Shown in pieces: positions 5,197 through 7,960 of a stretch of 7,960 nt of DNA. A program made the translations under genes and the position numbers. The stretch spans positions 1-7,960 of the forward strand of contig CABPCX010000069.1 of the NCBI GenBank assembly GCA_902406135.1, given 5' to 3'. Position 1 is the first letter of the stretch, and each line of letters begins with the position of its first letter. A model generated the notes under the pieces. The model was given only the letters and a program-made list of their open reading frames with translations. It searched no databases and had not been told where the DNA came from. Source of the DNA: an uncultured Eubacteriales bacterium (lineage in GTDB: Bacteria; Bacillota; Clostridia; Lachnospirales; Anaerotignaceae).

Positions 5197-5305
5197 TTAC
5201 TAGGGGTGCTCGACTTTTAAGGGTCCTGCTGAGAAGGAGTTTTCCTAACCCTTAGGCGTTTTTTACGCCATACCTGATGTGGGTAATGCCAACGTAGGAA
5301 AGTAA
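5197..5305 (+). ncRNA. TPP (THI-element) riboswitch
   Basis: Conserved TPP-aptamer landmarks occur in order: TTACT at 5197-5201 pairing with AGTAA at 5301-5305 (P1), GGGGTGC (5203-5209), CTGAGA (5229-5234), AACCC (5247-5251), ACCTGATGTGGGTAATGCC (5272-5290) and ACGTAGGAAAG (5292-5302). The pyrimidine-sensing CTGAGA and the pyrophosphate-binding half are both recognisable. Two extra hairpins are present: AGGA/TCCT (5234-5245), often seen after CTGAGA, and GGCGT/ACGCC with a T5 loop (5255-5269), between the two halves. Thiamine pyrophosphate binding should favour the terminator at 5335-5362 and switch the downstream genes off. Confidence 0.93.
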
Positions 5306-5334
5306 GAAAGTAAATTTGACTCTGTGCAAGCAAG

Positions 5335-5362
5335 GCGCTTTCCATACGGAAAGCGCTTTTTT
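5335..5362 (+). terminator. Intrinsic terminator forming the riboswitch expression platform
   Basis: GCGCTTTCC-atac-GGAAAGCGC is a perfect 9-bp stem with a 4-nt loop followed directly by six T. It sits 29 nt after the aptamer and 27 nt before the M20 start codon, so readthrough is needed for expression of the operon. Confidence 0.93.
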
Positions 5363-5389
5363 ATATGCTTTTCAGAAAGGGATGATACT

Positions 5390-6568
5390 ATGGATGTAAC
5401 AAAAATCAGGGAGAAGGCTGAGGCCTGCCTGGACAGCCAGGTGGAACTGCTCACAGAATTCTCAAAAGTCGACTGCGAGTCCAAGGATATTGAGGGTAAC
5501 AGACGCGTTGTCGATATGGCAGAGGAGGTCCTTTCGCAGATAGAAGGGGTCCAGATAAAGGAGACATTTTTCGAGGATACGGGTGCGCACATAGTTGCGA
5601 GGATAGTACCTGAAAATCCCAGCGGAAAAATCGTTATCAACTGCCATCTGGATACGGTATTCCCCAAGGGATTTACCGAAAAAAATCCTCCGTTCATAGA
5701 CGATGAAAACTGGCTTCATGGTCTTGGAACAGGAGACTGCAAGGGCGGATTTGCGGTATCTGCCTATGCGGTAAAAATAGCTTCGGAGCTGGGACTGCTT
5801 CCCAATAAGGAAATCGTTATGATTTACAGCTGTGATGAGGAGATAGGCTCAATCACAAGCAGGGAAGTATTTAAGGAAGAAGCCGAAGGAGCCGAATGTG
5901 CCTTTGTATTTGAAGGTGCGGTAAAGACCGATGAGGGATACGGCATAGTAAGCGAAAGACGAGGAGTAATTCTCGGAGCCCTTGACATCAAGGGTGTGGA
6001 AGCCCATGCCGGAGCGGCTTATATGCAGGGACACAGCGCCATCAAGGAACTGGCCCATAAAATACTTAAATACTACAGCTTCAATGATTATGAAAGAGAA
6101 ATATACTATAATGTAGCTCCCATATCCGGTGGACGCCCCAACGGAGTAGTTGCGGGAGACGCCCATATGGAATTCTGCGTTGCGGGACTTCCCACACAGG
6201 AATCCTTTGCGGAGGCTGAGGCAAATATCCGTTCACTGGCAGAGCATAACGAGGACCCCGTATGCTCAACAACAGTGGAGTACAGAACACTTTTCCCCGC
6301 CCTTGAATGGAGCGAAAAGGGAAGCGAAGCCTGCAAGCTTGCCACTAAGGCCGGAGAAGCGCTTGGAATGAATGTTAAGGAGGTATTTGAGCCCACAGCC
6401 ACAGACGCCAACTGGTTCTGCTATTTCGGAGTTCCTGCCATAGACGCACTGGGACCCGTCTGCAGCGGCATACATACCACCGAAGAAAAGGTATACATTC
6501 CTTCCATAAAGGAAATGACGGAACTTTTTACGGTTATGCTTGCTATGATGGATGGGGAGGATAAATAA
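5390..6568 (+). CDS. M20-family metallohydrolase, candidate formylaminopyrimidine deformylase (YlmB-like)
   Basis: A 392-aa enzyme of the M20 (ArgE/DapE/CPG2) family, a di-zinc amidohydrolase. All expected residues are seen: H86 and D88 in NCHLDTVFP, D116 in GTGDCKGG, catalytic E150-E151 in CDEEIGS, E175 in FEGA, the dimer-domain H206 in GVEAHAG, and H362 in SGIHTTEE. The ATG at 5390 follows AAAGGGATGA; the frame opens earlier, but only inside the terminator hairpin. Direct control by a TPP riboswitch and the following ThiY-like gene suggest the YlmB role known from Bacillus: removing the formyl group from N-formyl-aminomethylpyrimidine so that TenA can make hydroxymethylpyrimidine for thiamine. 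No tenA is in the window, so this is inference; a general acylamino acid deacylase or peptidase cannot be excluded. It overlaps the next gene by 1 nt (TAATG). Confidence 0.85.
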   Translation: MDVTKIREKAEACLDSQVELLTEFSKVDCESKDIEGNRRVVDMAEEVLSQIEGVQIKETFFEDTGAHIVARIVPENPSGKIVINCHLDTVFPKGFTEKNPPFIDDENWLHGLGTGDCKGGFAVSAYAVKIASELGLLPNKEIVMIYSCDEEIGSITSREVFKEEAEGAECAFVFEGAVKTDEGYGIVSERRGVILGALDIKGVEAHAGAAYMQGHSAIKELAHKILKYYSFNDYEREIYYNVAPISGGRPNGVVAGDAHMEFCVAGLPTQESFAEAEANIRSLAEHNEDPVCSTTVEYRTLFPALEWSEKGSEACKLATKAGEALGMNVKEVFEPTATDANWFCYFGVPAIDALGPVCSGIHTTEEKVYIPSIKEMTELFTVMLAMMDGEDK

Positions 6569-7608
6569 TGAAAAAATTTATAGCTTTACTGCTTACAGGA
6601 ATATTTGTATTTGGTGCCGCTGGCTGCTCAGGCAGTTCGGAAAGCAGCACGGAAGGAACGGAAAACACTGAAAGTGCAGAAGGAAAAGAAAACGGAGAAC
6701 TTGAAGACTTTGATATAGTTCTTGACTGGTATCCCAATGCCGTTCATTCATTTATTTACGTGGCCATGGAGAAGGGCTACTATGCCGAGGAAGGCCTTAA
6801 CGTGAACGTAAGATTCCCGGCAAACACTAATGACGCCATAACACTTACTGCCGCAGGACAGGCTGATGCGGGACTTTACTATCAGACAAATACCGTTTCA
6901 ACTATTGCAAACCAGGATGTACCCGTAAAGGTTATAGGTACTGTAGTACAGCATCCTCTCAACATAGTTATGTCCATGAAGGAAAGCGGAATAAACGGTG
7001 CGGCTGACCTTAAGGGAAAGGTAATAGGCTATCCGGGAACACCCGATAATGAGGTATTTGTAAAGGCCATGATGGAAAACAGCGGTCTCGGCTATGAAGA
7101 CGTTACAATGCAGGATGTAGGCTTTGACCTGAATACTGCCCTTATTACGGGAAATGTGGATGCTGTTATCGGCGGCTATATAAACCATGAATATCCCACC
7201 CTTATTCAGGAAGAATATGACGTAACATATTTTGATATAACAGCCGAAGGAATTCCCGATTATGAGGAGCTTGTACTTGTAACAGGCGAGAAGCAGCTTG
7301 AAGAAGAAAGCGACAAGCTTGCGGCATTCATAAGAGCTTCCAAGAAAGGTTTTGAAGATGTTAAAAACGACCCCGAGGGCTCCCTTGAAATACTTCTTAA
7401 AAACCAGGACGAGGCCAACTATCCCCTTGATGCCGAGATAGAAAAAGCAAGTATGGACATACTTCTTCCTTTGATGTATAGTGATACACAGGACTTTTTG
7501 GATGTGGACGAGCAGAGCTGGACAGATACTATAAACTGGCTCAACGGTCAGGGACTGCTCAATAAAGAAATTACGGCGGACGACATACTTGCATATCCCG
7601 AAGGCTAA
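6568..7608 (+). CDS. ABC transporter substrate-binding lipoprotein, ThiY/NMT1 type
   Basis: A 346-aa lipoprotein: signal peptide MKKFIALLLTGIFVFGAAG with lipobox AAGC (C20), a Ser/Glu linker (21-46), then an NMT1/THI5-like periplasmic-binding fold. The family opening DIVLDWYPNAVHSFIYVAMEKGYY (49-72) has the DWxPNxxH motif of pyrimidine binders, followed by GLNVNVRFPANTNDAITLTAAGQADAGLYYQ. It should sit on the outer face of the membrane and deliver a thiamine-related pyrimidine, such as formylaminopyrimidine, to a permease. The TAATG overlap with the M20 gene, preceded by GGGGAGG, indicates tight coupling. Neither the permease (ThiX) nor the ATPase (ThiZ) follows directly; cbiL comes next, so the transporter partners must be elsewhere or further on. 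Taurine/nitrate-type binding proteins share the fold, but the riboswitch favours thiamine precursors. Confidence 0.88.
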   Translation: MKKFIALLLTGIFVFGAAGCSGSSESSTEGTENTESAEGKENGELEDFDIVLDWYPNAVHSFIYVAMEKGYYAEEGLNVNVRFPANTNDAITLTAAGQADAGLYYQTNTVSTIANQDVPVKVIGTVVQHPLNIVMSMKESGINGAADLKGKVIGYPGTPDNEVFVKAMMENSGLGYEDVTMQDVGFDLNTALITGNVDAVIGGYINHEYPTLIQEEYDVTYFDITAEGIPDYEELVLVTGEKQLEEESDKLAAFIRASKKGFEDVKNDPEGSLEILLKNQDEANYPLDAEIEKASMDILLPLMYSDTQDFLDVDEQSWTDTINWLNGQGLLNKEITADDILAYPEG

Positions 7609-7627
7609 TGTATTAAGGGAGAATTTT

Positions 7628-7960
7628 ATGAAAAAAGGAAAATTATACGGTGTGAGCGTAGGACCCGGAGACCCTGAGCTTATGACGCTCAAGGCTGCGA
7701 GGATACTCAGGGAGGCTGATGTTATAGCCCTTCCCTCAGGCAGTAAGGAAAGATGCGAAGCCTACAAAATAGCTGTGCAGGCTGTGCCTGAGATAGACAA
7801 TAAGGAGTTTCTTATGGTGCCTATGCCCATGACAAAGGACAAGGATAAACTCAAAGAGGCCCATGAAAAAGGAATAAAAGCCGTAAAGGAGCTTTTGGAC
7901 AGGGGGCTTACGGTGGCGTTTCTGACCATAGGAGACGTGGGAGTTTATTCATCGTGCCAG
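7628..7960 (+). CDS. cbiL: Precorrin-2/cobalt-precorrin-2 C20-methyltransferase, N-terminal part (cut by window edge)
   Basis: The first 111 residues of a SAM-dependent tetrapyrrole methylase, open to the window end (family about 220-240 aa). The signature LYGVSVGPGDPELMTLKAAR (6-25) and ADVIALPSGSK (30-40) are the CbiL/CobI forms, and VAFLTIGDVGVYSS (95-108) is the second SAM loop. That loop usually reads GDP; here it is GDV, which may be a lineage variant. The enzyme methylates carbon 20 of (cobalt-)precorrin-2 in the cobalamin pathway, in the cytoplasm. The ATG has AAGGGAG 6 nt upstream and lies 19 nt after the ThiY-like stop, with no terminator or promoter seen between, so it is probably co-transcribed with the TPP-controlled genes. 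Other tetrapyrrole methylases (CbiF, CbiH) fit the N-terminal motif less well. Confidence 0.85.
   Translation, partial: MKKGKLYGVSVGPGDPELMTLKAARILREADVIALPSGSKERCEAYKIAVQAVPEIDNKEFLMVPMPMTKDKDKLKEAHEKGIKAVKELLDRGLTVAFLTIGDVGVYSSCQ

Noticed and set aside
5197..5362. Cobalamin riboswitch, considered because cbiL lies in the operon
   Set aside because: The conserved blocks (CTGAGA, ACCTGAT, GGTAATGCC, CGTAGG) are those of the TPP class, and no B12-box is present.
5324..5389. 22-codon N-terminal extension of the M20 gene
   Set aside because: It would be translated from inside the riboswitch terminator hairpin. The ATG at 5390 has a proper ribosome binding site.
6898..7692. 264-codon minus-strand frame
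   Set aside because: It is antisense to the ThiY-like gene and the start of cbiL, rich in Cys/Tyr/Phe as expected of a shadow frame. The plus-strand genes have clear motifs and ribosome binding sites.
1..7960. CRISPR array, tRNA or rRNA genes
   Set aside because: No regularly spaced repeats and no tRNA-like or rRNA-like segments were seen by eye.

Overview
The window looks like a spore-forming, Gram-positive anaerobe of the Clostridia, probably Lachnospiraceae-like. The reasons are a SpoIIID gene, strong AGGAGG-type ribosome binding sites, lipoprotein signal peptides, a TPP riboswitch ending in an intrinsic terminator, an iron-containing alcohol dehydrogenase and an anaerobic-type cobalamin gene. 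No species can be named from the sequence alone.

Layout. (1) 1-1067, minus strand: a three-gene operon reading leftwards, with a cyclophilin-like lipoprotein, an 80-aa small protein, and an Fe-dependent alcohol dehydrogenase cut by the window edge. (2) 1068-1200: a divergent promoter region with a perfect 7-3-7 inverted repeat placed like a LysR-family site. (3) 1201-2079, plus: the LysR-type regulator. (4) 2031-4757: an AT-rich island bounded by two perfect 39-bp direct repeats, each being the 3' coding end of the LysR gene. It carries a two-gene minus-strand cassette (XRE/zinc-ribbon regulator and zinc-ribbon membrane protein), a promoter region with repeated GGTTGC motifs, and a perfect 38-bp palindrome. 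It has no recognisable recombinase. (5) 4810-5121, plus: spoIIID with a sigma-E-like promoter. (6) 5150-7960, plus: promoter, TPP riboswitch, terminator, then an operon of an M20 amidohydrolase, a ThiY/NMT1-type substrate-binding lipoprotein, and the start of cbiL (precorrin-2 C20-methyltransferase), which runs off the window.

How it fits together. The LysR protein probably controls the divergent lipoprotein/alcohol dehydrogenase operon. The island looks like a site-specific insertion that used the LysR 3' end and restored its reading frame with its own copy. The thiamine-pyrophosphate-sensing operon fits salvage of a degraded thiamine pyrimidine (uptake by a ThiY-like protein, deformylation by a YlmB-like M20 enzyme). 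Its apparent continuation into a cobalamin gene is unusual. The most interesting items are the recombinase-less island with its att-like repeats and zinc-ribbon cargo, and the coupling of a TPP riboswitch to cbiL.
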